DNA of 64,000 bases from Silurus meridionalis (taxonomy: Eukaryota; Chordata; Actinopteri; Siluriformes; Siluridae). Below are positions 50,141-63,278 of the stretch, one piece after another. A program made the translations under genes and the position numbers. Under the pieces are notes generated by a model. The model had not been told where the DNA came from and made no database searches. It saw only the letters and a list, made by a program, of their open reading frames with translations. Each line of letters opens with the position of its first letter. Position 1 is the stretch's first letter. The DNA lies in NCBI RefSeq assembly GCF_014805685.1, contig NC_060896.1:14202389-14266388 (forward strand), given 5' to 3'.

Positions 50141-53139
50141 TCGTATCAGTGTATTTACATAAAAGCTAACGATGGGATGCATCGATTTAAAAAAGTGTGC
50201 ATCGAACACAAGTCGGCATTTGTATAACGCTGCATCAATTTTAACATATTTGCATAGTTAAAAAACAATTTATTAATGTTTAATTATTTAGAGATGAGCT
50301 ATATTTTTATTATTTATAAAGTGGTCAATAATTTGTGAGAAATAATATTTTTTATATAGATTTTATAGATAGATAGATATAGATTATATAGATTATATAG
50401 ATTTCTCCTGACTCTATTTCTAAAGCATGTTTTTTCAGCACCACTGCTGCTACGTGAATATGACATATCACAACACTTTGAGGCATGTCCTTAGTTTCAC
50501 ATAGGATATAGATTAACATGGCAGAGGTAGAACTGCATCTTCCAGACAAAACGAGAACAGAATGGCAGAATAGAATTCAGAAGGCACTTTAAATTTGAAC
50601 CACACAAAAAAATGCAAACGAAAACATAAATGGAAATGCAACAGCCTCAGTTATGGAGATGCACATCAATAATTAATGAATTGTATATAGTTGTTATTTT
50701 ATAAGTATATATTAATTATATATGCATTAAGAAACCAAACAATGTAAACAGGAAGTGATTCTAGATCAGGTGCAGGGCTTCATGTATGCATTAAAAGATT
50801 TGAACAATTTCAAGACGACAAGGCACTAACCATGCACCTGAGTGGCCTTTATGGAGAGAAATGATGACTGGTTGCCCAAAAACTACACCAAGGTTTTGGG
50901 TACTGTTTACACTCATATTTACTTTGGGTATTTCACCAAACCCTAAACCTAAAGTCTGTTAAAATGTGTTAAAATCTAAGTTTATTGGCCCTTGTTTAGC
51001 TCAGTGGCCCCTTAAATGATTAATTCCGTTCTTTATACCATCTTAGTGGCATGCCTGACAATTAGTTTCCTACCCTGGTGCTGTTATTTGCATCACTAGA
51101 GGAGGTGACAGTTTTCCACATCTCCCTTGGGTCTCTACTTTTTTCACTGTAATAAATCCCAGCATGGTTTCATTTTAATAGCTATCAAATGAAGCAGGCT
51201 AGATAGCTCAAACAATCTTTTAAACTTTTTTGTTGTAATATTCACATGTTCCACCCATGCAAGAAGTGGCATTCATTTGCCCATATTTGGAAAACATTTT
51301 CGTGATCGACATTCATTAATAAACAAAAACGTCTTCATATTGTGGCTTTCTTAATAAAGATGAACAGCAGGGCAAACAAAGGGGTTATCAACAATCACGA
51401 GAAATCAATAATAGCTAAAAGCTTAAAATATCAGCACATGTGTAGAGGGCAAATAAACTGCAAGTGCAGTGAGTAGAACTTCTTTGCAAAGTCAATCTGA
51501 CAGAACCCTAAGCCAAACTCAGGTTTGTGTGGCTCTTCGTTCCATATCAGCCATTTAGGACTAACATAAACATTGCTGTCGACTGGATTTGACATTGAAG
51601 ATATTAAAAATTTCCTCACTGCTTAAATAACTATTTATTGCTAGCTAATAGATAAGTAAATACAATAGCTTAAATCATTTTTATTTCGTAGATGGAATAA
51701 ACAAAAGTGTGAAATATTCAACAACACAATATGATTCATTTGCATATGTAGAAACTCATCATCAATGCTAATGTTACCTTACTCTGATTGCTGTGAGTGA
51801 CTTTTACTACAATTAAATAATATTTGTTATTCAGCTTTGCTGAGTGTACACCAGTTTCTGCAGTAGTCTCTGCAGTGATTAAGAGATTAAAAACCATTGC
51901 AATGCAAATGAAGTTAATAATAACACCACGTTATATAATGATGTTTTTTGTTGGTAAATAACTGGCTGCAAGAGTTTGAGGAAATGATTAGTCTATATAC
52001 AAACAGCTTTTATGTAAAGAGCCTGTGGTTGTCAGTAACACCTTTCAACAACTCTGACATTTTAAATGTGTATGCTTCAAGGCTTAGACTGAACTGAGCT
52101 ATTTGGTTCAGAACTCTTAATGCTTTTAGATAATGACATTGCCAAAGGCTTTTATCAGTATTCTCAGTGAATGCTTGTCCTTTCTAAAGACTTTTTTTTG
52201 CCCTTAAGGCACTTGATCACTGTCTCAAACTTCTTGGCAAAATGTTGAAGATCGTCTGGCTAGGTCATGCATTAGGTCCAAGAAGGACCTTGGTTGGACT
52301 TCGTAAACCTGTTGGCATTGTTAATGGTTTAGTGATACATTTTGGGCAGTACTTTGGCAGTTGCTTGGTACACTTTAATGTTTTAATATATCTAACACTT
52401 AGTGGTGTACAGACTGTACACAAGTAATTTTGTAAATATTCTTATTTTGGTTCTTAATCTGCCCCATAAATCCAGCTCAATATTAACACTAGGGGCTTCC
52501 AAAAAAATGAAAATGTGTTTTACAGCACCCCCTGCAGTAAAATCATTATCACCTCCGTATGCAACAACTTACATACACCTATTTAAAACAAACAAACAAA
52601 AAAAAAAACCAAACTAAAAACACAGGTTAAAAGGGTTAAATAAAATTCAGAGAAATCATATTTTTTTCTAAAACATTTTGATTCAAGAAAAGTGTAATCC
52701 AGAAGTATCTATATGACTGGAGTACTGCTGTTGTTCTCTAAGAGGTGACTACATCAAGGACAGGGAACAAAACAAACAGTGAAGCTCACTTGTGAATGAA
52801 TCTAACAAAAATGTAAAAAACATCTAGCAACATATAATAAATGAATAAATAGTGTCTGACTTTGCTCGCCTTCTTTATTGTTGTGTTTCGAAATTTCATT
52901 TTTCAAGTTAAATGTTAGTCTGATTTTGCATTTGTCATATTACTGAAATAAATGAAATACACTGAAATTGACTACATTGTGCTAGGGACTTTGTATTAAG
53001 TCCTGATTTGTTTTCACAAATGGACAAAAAAAATCCAATCTGACATCAGACTAATTTGAATTTAAGTACACTGCATTTTCGTTGAAAATTTGTTTTTGGT
53101 TGGTATGAGTTATTTAATATGACAAATCAATTTGGCCAA

Positions 53140-53142
<3 letters not shown>

Positions 53143-53180
<38 letters not shown>
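53143..53180 (+). repeat. (TG)n microsatellite next to NECAB2 promoter
   Basis: About 19 TG units ending about 80 bases before the NECAB2 start codon, at the edge of the GC-rich block. Confidence 0.95.
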
Positions 53181-53181
<1 letters not shown>

Positions 53182-53192
53182 CGTGAGCTCTG

Positions 53193-53432
53193 ATGTCAGA
53201 GCGGGGGGAGGGCATCGCCCCCATAGCGCGCAGCATGAACGCAGCGCGGCAAAGAGGATGTGCGAGCAAGCGGCGCGCTACTGCAGGGACGGAGTCCACA
53301 AGCTGCTCCACAAAGACCAAGCCAAACTGCGGGCGCAGGACAGCGGCGAGCAGACCAGCTTCCCAGCGCAGAGCAGCGAGACCGCGACGGCCGCGCAGCC
53401 CGGGAACGGCGGCTCACAGCCCGGCGCCATAG
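53193..53432 (+). other. Possible upstream ORF overlapping NECAB2 start
   Basis: ATGs at 53193 and 53235 share a frame different from NECAB2 and stay open across its ATG (53258) to a stop at 53432. If included in the mRNA they would reduce initiation at the main start. The peptide is Arg/Ala-rich and looks like GC-driven noise, so any role would be regulatory. Confidence 0.35.
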
Positions 53433-53575
53433 ACGGGCTTGTGCGCTGGATCGTCACCAAGATGAGCGACAACAAGAGCATCTCGACGCGCGAGTACGGC
53501 AAGGAGGAAGCGGCCGTGGCGCAAGAGCAATTCTTCGCCCCCGAGCCGCGCAAAGGCATTTCAGTCATCCTGGAC
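53258..53575 (+). CDS. necab2: NECAB2 coding exon 1
   Basis: 106 codons from ATG (53258; purine at -3) to GAC|gtaagc, phase 0. The middle (residues about 25-60) is Gln/Ala/Gly-rich and variable. It then has GAIDGLVRWIVTKM, an acidic linker and APEPRKGISVILD. It is longer than the human exon mainly through that low-complexity linker. Confidence 0.9.
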
Positions 53576-56500
53576 GTAAGCGGCTTTCTGTTCTTTCAGC
53601 GAGCTGCGCGAACTGCACTTTATTCCCGCTGATGAGTTGCGAGGGAGGAGCGCACAGGCTCAGCTCACTTGTGCCACTAAATAAACGTGATATGTTCAAA
53701 ATATTTTTAACAGTAGAGAATATTATAAACTAATCTTATTCCATGATAATTATACTCCTATAGCACTATTACGCGCATTTACATCCTGCTTTTGATTTAG
53801 GTGTTTTACATTCTTGAACACACTTAAACTTAGAAAGGGCTGTTTATTAACTGATTAGTTGAAAAGGGGTGTTAGAAAAGGAGGAATTGCTTTAATGTCC
53901 AGGGGGTTTCCAGCAGCAGGGCTGGGTTCTTGTGTCCTAAATCCAAAGCGGAATAAAGCAGAACCGCTGGATCAAATAAGCGCGCTCTCACCAATAGTAT
54001 AAAAAACCCGATGTTGCCAGATTGGTCTGCGACCGGTTTGAATTTGGTTTCCGCATTCACCGTTTGGCACTTTATGTGAGGAGATGGTTGCCGTGTTCTA
54101 GGAAACATATTGTGTAATTACAGTTTGTAGTCGTCTGTTGTAAATTGGTTCGCTTTTAAACCGTGCGTAGGGTGGAAACAGTCAGTCCAATCTGGCAACC
54201 CTTATAAACAGCATCTGCAAAATGAGATGAATCGAAAGGCAATGTAGCAGCAATACGGTTCTACTGTTACTCAACTACATATGTATAACGTTGATAAACT
54301 CGTGTGCTAGTCTGTATTTCTGTATTCATTTGGCATGGCTATAAATAGACTCTGTGTGTATGACAAGCACACCCTACTTGAATAATTGATTTTTTTTCCC
54401 CCTTTTATTATTATTACTTTACTGAAACCAGGCATTTAGGATTCATGCATTTCTGCAAGGGCGAGGTCTCAGCATTATTGATTTAGTAGGTCAAAGTGTT
54501 GCTTCACTGTGTTCCGTCTGTGGTCAATAATTGCATGTTCTACATAATCATGTCTCAATATACAGATTGCTTTAAGGCTTTTGCAAGTGAAAAGTAGTTC
54601 AGTACAAGTCCCAGATAAAAAAAAGACATTCAAATATTTTTAAATGGTGCATACAACTAATCAAACTAAGAAAACTCATTAAAATAAAGACTTAGGGCAC
54701 AATATTATACCAGAAACCAGACAGACGGGGGAAAAAGGAGAATGAAAAATGGTGCAGGAGCCAGGATGCAGAGTTTGGTATGAAACGGAGAGAGGGAAGG
54801 AGAGGGGAGAGAGAAGTGAAAAGCGTTGCTCTGCAGGGACACACATTGAGAAGCACACTTGCTTTCTGGGAATCAATGTCCCTTCTTGCTGGCAGGTGGA
54901 TTCCATTACTCGTGTGATGCCTGGACAGGTGGCCAGGTTGTGAAGACATGGTTACGGTTAACCGTAACTAAAAGTTAATAGACCATTCTTTTATTAATGG
55001 AACACAGAACATCATCGTAATCCTTTATTTAGCAAGCTCAAACATGATTTATTTTTTAAAATAAAATGTATATACGTAAAAGCTACAAAGGGTATTTGAA
55101 AGAACAACATTAACACAATGACATCAGATTTTTTTTTTGTGTAACCTATTGTATGCCAAGCTTACACATCAGCAATTAAGCAAGAATGCACCAAAGGTGT
55201 CTGAATGTCTAAGTAAGAAAATTACAATATTTAACTAGGGTAAATCTGCAATAAGCACATCACCTTAATATGGTGCTCTATGATAACCTTTTTAAAACTT
55301 TTTATGCAATAAATGAAAAGACGTCATCCAAACAGTTGAGTGGAACCCAAGCTTTATATCTGACCATTCAATCATACCCAAGGTAAAACTGCTGACAATG
55401 TTGCTCTTTGCATCCACGAGCTCATGTGGCATAATGAATTTTAGTATTTTTATACAGCCACATTATTAGCAGTCTACTGGGGTATTGGTACCATTGAGCC
55501 ACCTAACAGTTGAGATGGCGTGGTGTCATTTTTGGGCAGGCAATGGTATTATCTTCCTTCCAGTCTTTGGAGAAGCAAGCAGAACTCCTTATGGAGAAAT
55601 ATTCTTGGCTATTAAAGTAATTGAGGGTCAACTCAAACTCAAGTTGAATATTGTACAGCAGTCAGCTACAGATATACCTGCCATAGGCAATCTGAGATGA
55701 TGAGCATGAGATGATGAAAGAGAACTGTAACTTTAGCTGTTCATTGAAAAATCCAGCCAATTGTGCAGTATTTAGGTGCTATTCACAAACAGATTAAAGC
55801 AAAACCTTTTATTTAGTTTGCACTATATTTTTAGTTATATATTAGAGTAAATGGTAAATACTCAGTGCTTACAACACCAGTGTTTTGTAGGGCCATGTTT
55901 ATTGTAAAGTAATCTGCAATAGCTAAATGTAGATTGATGAGATAAATAGATACATTTTTTGCTAAAACTTTCATCTATCAATTAAGCTTGATTGTGTTGT
56001 TTTGTAACTTTTGTTGCACATAATTACGTGTGTTTATTATTATTATTAAGTTTATTTTTATTATTATTATTAGAATTGTTATTATTATTATTATTATTTT
56101 TATTATTTTTTTTTTTACAAAACATTGTTAAACACTTGCTCAAGAATAACAGGTATTTTACTGGTTTACAGAAATATAGTAGTAACATCTTTTCACAGTT
56201 AGGCTGGATTACAACATCGACAGTTCTATTTCACCTCTCCTAACCCCCAAGAGAGGAGACTTACATTGTGCACATATTTTGTGCACATGTACTTTCTATC
56301 CGTTAACTCTACCGTCTCCCTGCTGCAACAACCCACAAATTAGCAGGCCTGTGGCTATATCATGCTTCTCTTGACAGGGCTTTGCTAACAAGCCATACTG
56401 CAACACTTGCACGCCATACATCCACATTCTGCAGACCCTGAAAGCCAAAGACACGCATCACTTATGCACTCTCTGAGTTGGCATTGACCATCTTAAGGCG

Positions 56501-59500
56501 GCCATTAACGCTTCATATATCCCTTGTGTTGACTGTGCAGTGATGCAGACATGGTATGCTGAGGTGGCAGATTAGACCTTGATTTAGAATCTAAATTTGA
56601 TAAAAGCACTGCAGAATATACTGCTCAATATGTCACTAGAATTCTGTTATAAATCTACACAAAATAGACCATAATCATATCGAACTGCCACACCACAGCC
56701 TAGTTCTATGTTCCAACACCCAAGTTCTGTCTGTCTCATGTGATCACTTAACAGGCAGTTATTTCCCCTATCCCCCTTCTATTAAAGTGTTCCCCTAACT
56801 CCATGGACAATAGGGCCTGCTGGCAGGAAGTCTTACATAAAAAAAAACAATGCTCATACTCAGGGTCTGTATCAACACTAGTGCTTTAATTTAATTAATT
56901 TGTTTCACTGTAGACAGAAGCACAGTAAAATAGGTGGGCCCAGAAGTAAAAATGGTCCAGGATCAGCTTCTGTTAAAGGTGCTAGGCTCATGGACTGCAG
57001 TTGCAGAGGGCATTTCAATACCTGCAAAACAGGCTTGATAGGGGTTCAATCTGATGACCTTCTTCATAAACTCCACATCTTTGTGGTCGTGATCACCACA
57101 AAGACATGCCTGGCTCCTTCCATTAATGTCTTCATTTATCTAGGGCTTCTTTCTTCTTCTTCTTCATCTTCTTCTTCTTCTTCTTCTTCTGGCTTCTCGC
57201 ATTAGGGGTCACCACAGCGGATCATCTGTCTCTATACCCCTCTGTCCTCTACATCTGCCTCTTTCAACACAACTTCCTGCATGTCTTCCCTCACCACATC
57301 CATAAACCTCCTCCTTGGCCTTCCTCTTTTCCTCCTTCCTGGTGGCTCCATCCTCAGCATTCTCGTACTGATATACCCCTTGTCCCTCCTCTGCACATGT
57401 CCAAACCATCTCCCTCATCTTGTCTCCAAAACGTCCTATATGCGCTGTCCCTCTAATAAACTCATGTCTAATCCTGTCTATTCTCGTCACTCCCAATGAA
57501 AATCTCAACATCTTCAGCTCTGCTACCTCCAGCTCCACCTCCTGTCTATTACTCAATGACACTGTCTCTAAACTATTCAACATCGCAGGTTTTACCATAG
57601 TCCTATAAACTTTCTATCACAAATCACTCCTGCCACTCTTCTCCACCCACTCCACCCTGCCTGTACCTTTTTCCTCTCTTCTCTAACACACTCTAGGGCT
57701 TCTTTAAAAGGCAGTAACTCCCAGTTTTCCACATCATGATTAATTTTCACTGGGGATAGTTTTCTGAAATATAAAGCAAACTAGTAAGCTTTGGATGGTT
57801 TTACCTTGACTTGGGATGAAGAGTTTGCGCTTTTACCCCCTAAAAAACATGAGATCTTGATGGGGAAAATGGGAGCAGTTTTAAATCTTATTTTTAAAGA
57901 CCATATATCTCTGTAGCACTGTTCATCTTCAATCATTTAGTTGCTTGGGTTTGCCATTTAAAATAAATGTAAGTGGGGATTGTACACTACCAAAAGTATT
58001 ACTAGAAGAACTCATATAGAAATTGGCAAAATCTATTAACTGTTGCAGGTTTTTAATTGTCTGTGGTTGAGGCAGTTTTCACTTGTTTTTAATTCTTTTC
58101 AACCATATTCATTTGTGTTATAACCTAGGACATTTACTGAGTTCCGAGACCTTCTGAAAACCTTATTTTTCAGCTTAAAACAGCAATTGTGAATAAAGAC
58201 TCAACATAGAACAGCATTAAGTTGGGCTATGTGTTCAGTGTCTATCCAGGAGTATTGTGGAATGTCATCTATATAAGTTATCAAACAATCATTTAAAAAT
58301 TCCTCTAGCACCATATTAATGAAGGCTTGGAACACAAAGGGAGGATTTATGTGCCCATAGCATATCACCAGGTATTCATAATGCCTTGGGCCCAGACTGT
58401 AGTATGTGTAAAATCTGTGAGATATTCCTTCATGGATTGGGTTTTCAGGGAGCGACAGGGGATACACATACCCTAGGGGGAATTGAAGTCACCAGAAGTT
58501 CAATGGAGCCATCCCTTGGTCTGTAAGGAGGCAGCCTGGATACCTTAGCTTTTTTAAATCCTGTGTAAGGATCATCACTTCAGTATGAGTCTCAGTGCAC
58601 TCTATGTGGGTAGAATGTCAGGAGAGAGATAGACAGTGATTAAAACAGGAAGCACCCCAGGAGATGAGTACCTTCTGTCTTGGACAGACAGCTATAGACA
58701 AACTATGACAGTGATACGTTTCCTGCAGCACCAGAATGTAGGGATGTTTTTTCTGAACACGAAGATATCTTCTCAAGTAAAGACATATGTCTACTTTCTA
58801 CCATAGGTTTTATGTTTATGCGCACCTGGTCATGACGGGTGTCTTTGATTCACCTGGTCATGGCATTGTGTCTTTGTTTTTGCAGTAAAATGCAGTCAAA
58901 ACATGTTTTTTCTCTTCACCAGGTAGACTGTTGTGAGACACTGACATAGATTTCAACTTGGTTTAAAATGAAGTCAGTTTGGGCCTGTGGGCTTATAAAT
59001 CATTAAATACATGCAAATAGCAACCCGGAAAAAGTGGTTTATCTCGACCAGATAGCACAGTTTGTCAAAAGATGGCATTGCTACATAATGATCTTTAAGG
59101 CTGATTTGTTCCGACTGTTCTCTTTGGTTGAAGAGTGTACAATAAAGATATCTCTGCAGCAGACTTCCTTTTCCTGTTTCAGCATGAACAACATTTCTCT
59201 AGCATCTATTCGTGGATGATTTCAAAACTTCTGTTCACTTATAGAGAATTCAGCTGTGCTAGGCTAAATGTAGTGGTTTCCCATGAATGTGCTCAGAAAC
59301 TCTCATGTCTTATCCACAAAAAATACACATTTTGGTATCACTTTCGGATTAATAGATGTACTTTTGGATGCATAACTATGCAGACACATTGATAAATTGT
59401 AGCAGTTACTCACTGATTATTTTTGGTTTGAGTAGCTCTTCCCTAACACTGGCCATCTGTGTTCATAATCAGCCATGAATTGACCTTAGTGCAGGTAACT

Positions 59501-60768
59501 GAACGGGGCCCTAGAAGATGCAGAATATGGATCCATGTGCACAAGGATTTATTGAGGAGAAAATCAAGCCAGACAGGGTTGATATAACAAGATCAAATAT
59601 ATCAATGAACACATTCAAGGGCAAAACACAAAATAGGAATCATTGAAAGGGCCGGGTTAACCATAGTCATGGTAAATCTAGAGGTCAGTAAACAGTAGAC
59701 TATTTTTTAAACAGATTGAACAGCAAATTAGAAGTGGCTTAAATTTCAACTAAGGGCACTCTCAGGCAATTGCCTAGTGGCACAGAGTATATTAGAGTTA
59801 AATATTAAATAATGAATAATAATGAATATTAAATAATGAATAATCAACATACTAAATTTCTTCTTTAATTTGAGGGTTTACCATTAAATTGGATGATACA
59901 ATAAGAATACCAGCACTTTTTTATATATGAAGAACAAACTAGACGACAGAAAATCACTCTGCAAAGAAGCATAGAATATTTATTTTCCTTTCAAAGCACA
60001 CCCACTTATAACAGTTGGCCAGAATTAAAACACCCCCATGAGGTATCTTTATCTGATTCAAAATCAACAACCAAGTGAAATCTTTGCCAGATTAAATACA
60101 GAAGGTTTATCACAATATATAATCCATTGGAAAGCCTTATAAACAGGAAGATCAGATTACTTGCTGAAGGCAAAGCTGAAGGTGAGACACCCGAAGAAAA
60201 AGCAGGAACTGAAAATAACTGCAGTAAAGACCTGGCAAAATATCACCAGTGAAGAAAGTCAGCATTTGGTGATGTCTATAGGTTCAAGACTTCAGGCAGT
60301 AATTCCTGATTAATTTCTTTTTGAGTGGAAATCACCTTGTGTTCGAATACTAATAGGATTAGAAGTATGGCAGGCATGAAACATCAATGACACTAATTAA
60401 CATTTATTGAACCTACACGTCTAACATATGTATTATGTTTAATTTAAAACGACATTAAATAACAGTTAATATTGAATTCAAGGGCAACCTGAAACACATT
60501 ACAAGCTTTTTCAGATGAAATGTTTAGGTTTAAGGATTACATTTCTGTTAAATAAAGGTTGATATTTTGTGTTGATCATTGTAAACTCGAACGCTTAAAC
60601 AAATTTTGTTTTAACTTTCATATTTCTATCAGTTAAGATTAATTAGTGACTGCCCATGAATACATGTTTGAACGTTAAAATATTAATAACATTGATTAGT
60701 AAATTGGCTGAATGTACTGTGCCAACCACAGAAAATCTATGAAAATAAGTCTCTAAACTGCCTGTCAG

Positions 60769-60821
<53 letters not shown>

Positions 60822-63278
60822 ATTTCTCTCTCTCTTTCTCTCTCTCTCTGTCTATTTCTCTCCTTTTCATGTGTTTCACATCCCTGATTGGGTGGTCATG
60901 ATAGAAGTATTCATACTCTATGTTTAAGACGCTATTTTGAAATAATACTTTAACAATTGTGATTAAAGTACAGATGTGAACTATTTAAAACTACAAGAAG
61001 AGCCGAGCTGTCAGGCAAATGTTTGAGGAAATACAATCAACATTTTTTCATTTCCTGTAGCTGTGTTAGATCCAACCATTGTACCTTTCAGTAGACAGGC
61101 ATGTAATTTCTCCAATTTTTACCATTTCTGACTTTCTGACTGGCCATTCTAACAAGGGTATTATAACAGCATTGCTGGAACATATAATGAGAAGTCCTGT
61201 ATCAAGGCTAGACTTTGGTCTTATTTGAATAATCATGTTCAATGTCTCGATGCCCTGTTGACATTTGTAACTAGTTAAATCTTTTTCTTATTACTAATTT
61301 TAAAAAAAGATCAAGTTATTTTTAATAAGATTAGTTTTATGAAGATAACACATGATCCAACTGACATGTTTGTTTTGGAAATAGAGACTTTTTCATCACA
61401 TATACTACACCCTTCAAAATAATGAGTAATAAGGGCAAAATAATATTTAAAATAAACAAAAAAAAATATTTTTAAATTCTGAATTTACTCAACTAATATT
61501 TTGATAGGGCCACTGGTGGATCATTTACATTTTGAGGCTTTTGTGTTTAGTGGCTCAGAAACTGAAATTTCTACAATATCAGCAAAACCCGATGGCCTTT
61601 TCTTACAGGTTTAGACTTGACTCTAGTCAAACATACCTTCAATCAACAAAGAAAAATGTAGTTTTTTTGAAAAAGCAAATTAAATCATTTGCAGTCACCA
61701 TCTGAATTTTCATGAAACCTGTTGTCTGAAATCTAGAGATAAAGCCACATACAACAACCTATGCATAAAGGTTCTCAAACATTTTCCAGATCAGAGAAAA
61801 TCAGAATATCTTTATTAGTGTCTTTCTATCCTTGCTAAAAGTTTTAGGAATAGACGCAGTGCTCCTTTTCTTTCCAGGTAAGGCATCATGAAATATTTTA
61901 ATTGTTAAGCAGCAGATCATGGTACTCAATCTATACAATAATTTCACTTCTTAAGATCATTTATTGCAAGCTATTCATTCAATATATTTGTATATATTTT
62001 GCTAATAAATCTGAAGGGCATTTTATGCCTTTTACTTTTGGGTTACTGTCCCCCTTTTGCTGTCACATGGATATTGCTCTTCTGAAGTAAAGCTAAAGTA
62101 GGTCACCTACATTATTTGACTTAACAGTGTTAGACTGGAGAAATACTTGATTAGTCTAGCCTCCCCATGCTGGCACCCAATTTCATTTACCTTTTAGCAG
62201 TCACTTGCACCTCTAGCTTCTGAATGTGTCAGGTCAGTTGCCATAGTACATATCTTGTTGGATGAGTCAGAATGATAGATTCCTTCTTGTGTTGCTTTTA
62301 TAGCATTTGGTATCCATGCTACAGTTGCTGTCTCCTGTTTCAGCTCTTACCCAATGTGCATAGTTTTCCTAATATTTCCATTATTAAATATCTTACACGA
62401 GGTAAAGAGACAGACCATTGAAACCAAAGGTTTTAGGACATTTTTTTAAACCTGTCCTTCTTTTTTGATACTGGCACAAAATGTGATTTAAAACGTCTTC
62501 AGTGTCAACAACTTTTTCCTTTGTGGAAAACACTTACTAATGTACCTTGTAATATAAATGTAATATAAAGTTTGTTGTACTGAGCCTGATTGCTGCTTTG
62601 TCTTCTGGTGGAGGAAAATGTGTTCACCAGAGAATGAAATGGCAAATGGAGTAAATGTCAGATGTAAATGTCACTTAACGCTTTTTGTAACTGTATTGCT
62701 TCTCATTGTGTTGACCAACAATAAGTTATTCTGTAAAGGAATGGTTGGCAGAAATTGTGTCAATTATAACAAAGATTTTTAAAGAATATTAAAAAAGCAT
62801 TAGGCTACCATTACCATACCTTTGACTCAAATGTTTGTCACTGTTTATAGCTTTTCAATATAGCATCTTTGTATTCCTAAAATATAGCATCTTGTATTTA
62901 TTGTGTATGCAAGCCTGCACAATGATGCAACACACATCATTTCACATGGACACATAAATTGATTACCCAGTGTGGAATTTCATTTTCTGAAATAACAAAT
63001 ATTCTCTTTACCCATCTGAAGTCTGTCCAGGCAGTACAGTAATTTTATTAACAAATCTCTAACTATCTCTATACCGGTTAACTTCATTTACCCACAGTCC
63101 TTGACTTTGTCATTTTATACGCAATATATACAGTAATGATATGTATAAATGATCAAATAGATACCAATTTGAACAATTTGAAATGTTTGTTTCTTTTGAC
63201 TACAGGAATAATTTAACATGCAATAACAAAGTCTGTTTTTGGTTTCTTTACAGATATTTCGGAGAGCCGATAAGGATG
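53258..63278 (+). CDS. necab2: NECAB2, N-terminal EF-hand calcium-binding protein 2 (first two coding exons; 3' part outside window)
   Basis: NECAB2 is a cytoplasmic neuronal Ca2+-binding protein with an N-terminal EF-hand pair, a coiled-coil region and a C-terminal monooxygenase-like (ABM) domain. It is reported to bind adenosine A2A and mGluR5 receptors. Only 114 codons are visible. The start MCEQAARYCRDGVHKLL parallels human NECAB2 MCERAARLCRAGAHRLL. GLVRWIVTKM parallels GLLRWVGARM, and ISVILD joined to IFRRADKD is the family signature just before the first EF-hand loop. NECAB1 and NECAB3 lack the MCE start by memory, favouring NECAB2. The gene runs off the right end. Confidence 0.9.
56033..56116 (+). 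repeat. (TTA)n-rich tract
   Basis: Imperfect TTA trinucleotide run with interruptions, ending in poly-T. Confidence 0.9.
56385..56560 (+). mobile_element. Possible retroelement gag-like zinc-knuckle remnant
   Basis: The + strand reads YCNTCTPYI, then DTHHLCTL, a stop, VGIDHLKAAINASYIPCVDC. The spacing of Cys and His resembles a gag-type segment seen in fish LTR retroelements, with one Cys position mutated to a stop. Recognition is from memory and weak. It lies on the opposite strand from the gypsy fragment 1.7 kb downstream, so the two are probably independent. Confidence 0.35.
57147..57190 (+). repeat. (TTC)n microsatellite at the end of the LINE fragment
   Basis: About 14 TTC units (GAA on the minus strand), directly adjoining the 3' end of the minus-strand non-LTR fragment. 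This is the position expected for its tail. Confidence 0.9.
57192..57693 (-). mobile_element. Non-LTR retrotransposon ORF2 C-terminal fragment
   Basis: The minus strand encodes (57598 to 57209) VAELKMLRFSLGVTRIDRIR, FIRGTAHIGRFGDKMRE, then a basic tail. This matches by memory the thumb and post-RT region of an abundant RTE/L2-type fish LINE (consensus ML-x-GVTR-x-DRIRNE-x-IRGT). It is 5'-truncated, with frame breaks in the tail (RRPKRR-type segment scrambled). The 3' end meets a (GAA)n tail. Confidence 0.75.
58200..58565 (-). mobile_element. Ty3/gypsy-type LTR retrotransposon Pol (RT) fragment, broken
   Basis: Minus strand: the upstream part in one frame has LPPYRPRDGSIELL and IPPRV. A frameshift follows, then YPLSLPE in another frame, which runs into HYEYLVICYG, FQAFINMVLEEFL and the RT active-site motif Y-I-D-D. 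Landmarks between LPE and the EYLV block are missing, so the copy has an internal deletion as well as the frameshift. No LTRs, integrase or protease seen; a dead fragment. Confidence 0.72.
60770..60863 (+). repeat. (CT)n microsatellite
   Basis: About 22 CT units, then interrupted CT/TTTC repeats with a duplicated ctctgtctatttctctc. Confidence 0.93.
63254..63278 (+). CDS. necab2: NECAB2 coding exon 2 (25-nt microexon)
   Basis: ATATTTCGGAGAGCCGATAA (first 20 of 25 nt) lies between tttacag and gtgagt. It encodes IFRRADKD plus one base. The Asp of RADK is position 1 of the first EF-hand calcium loop, so the loop is completed by exon 3 beyond the window. Phase 0 in, phase 1 out. Confidence 0.88.

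Larger units (their letters stand above)
53181..53580 (+). promoter_or_regulatory. CpG-rich block at NECAB2 5' end
   Basis: GC-rich with many CpGs (gcgcgcagc, cggcgcgct, gcgacggccgcg) in an otherwise AT-rich window. It spans the probable transcription start, 5' UTR and first coding exon. I see no clear TATA box, as expected for a CpG-island promoter. The transcription start cannot be placed from sequence alone. Confidence 0.65.
53576..63253. other. NECAB2 intron 1 (9.7 kb)
   Basis: Besides the retrotransposon pieces listed separately, it holds a (TTA)n run (56033-56116), a (TTC)n run (57147-57190) and a (CT)n run (60770-60863). A stretch at 59530-59720 (tttattgagg, gggcaaaacacaaaatagga) resembles a fish retroelement flank. 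No other gene is recognised; 60.9-63.2 kb shows nothing specific. Confidence 0.5.

Noticed and set aside
53196..53733. Several long open frames in the CpG-rich block on both strands
   Set aside because: GC-rich shadow frames of NECAB2 exon 1; only the 53258 frame matches the NECAB family.
53258..63278. NECAB1, NECAB3 or calbindin instead of NECAB2
   Set aside because: The MCE-x-AAR-x-CR start and the xLVRW block are specific to NECAB2 as I remember it; calbindins start directly with EF hands.
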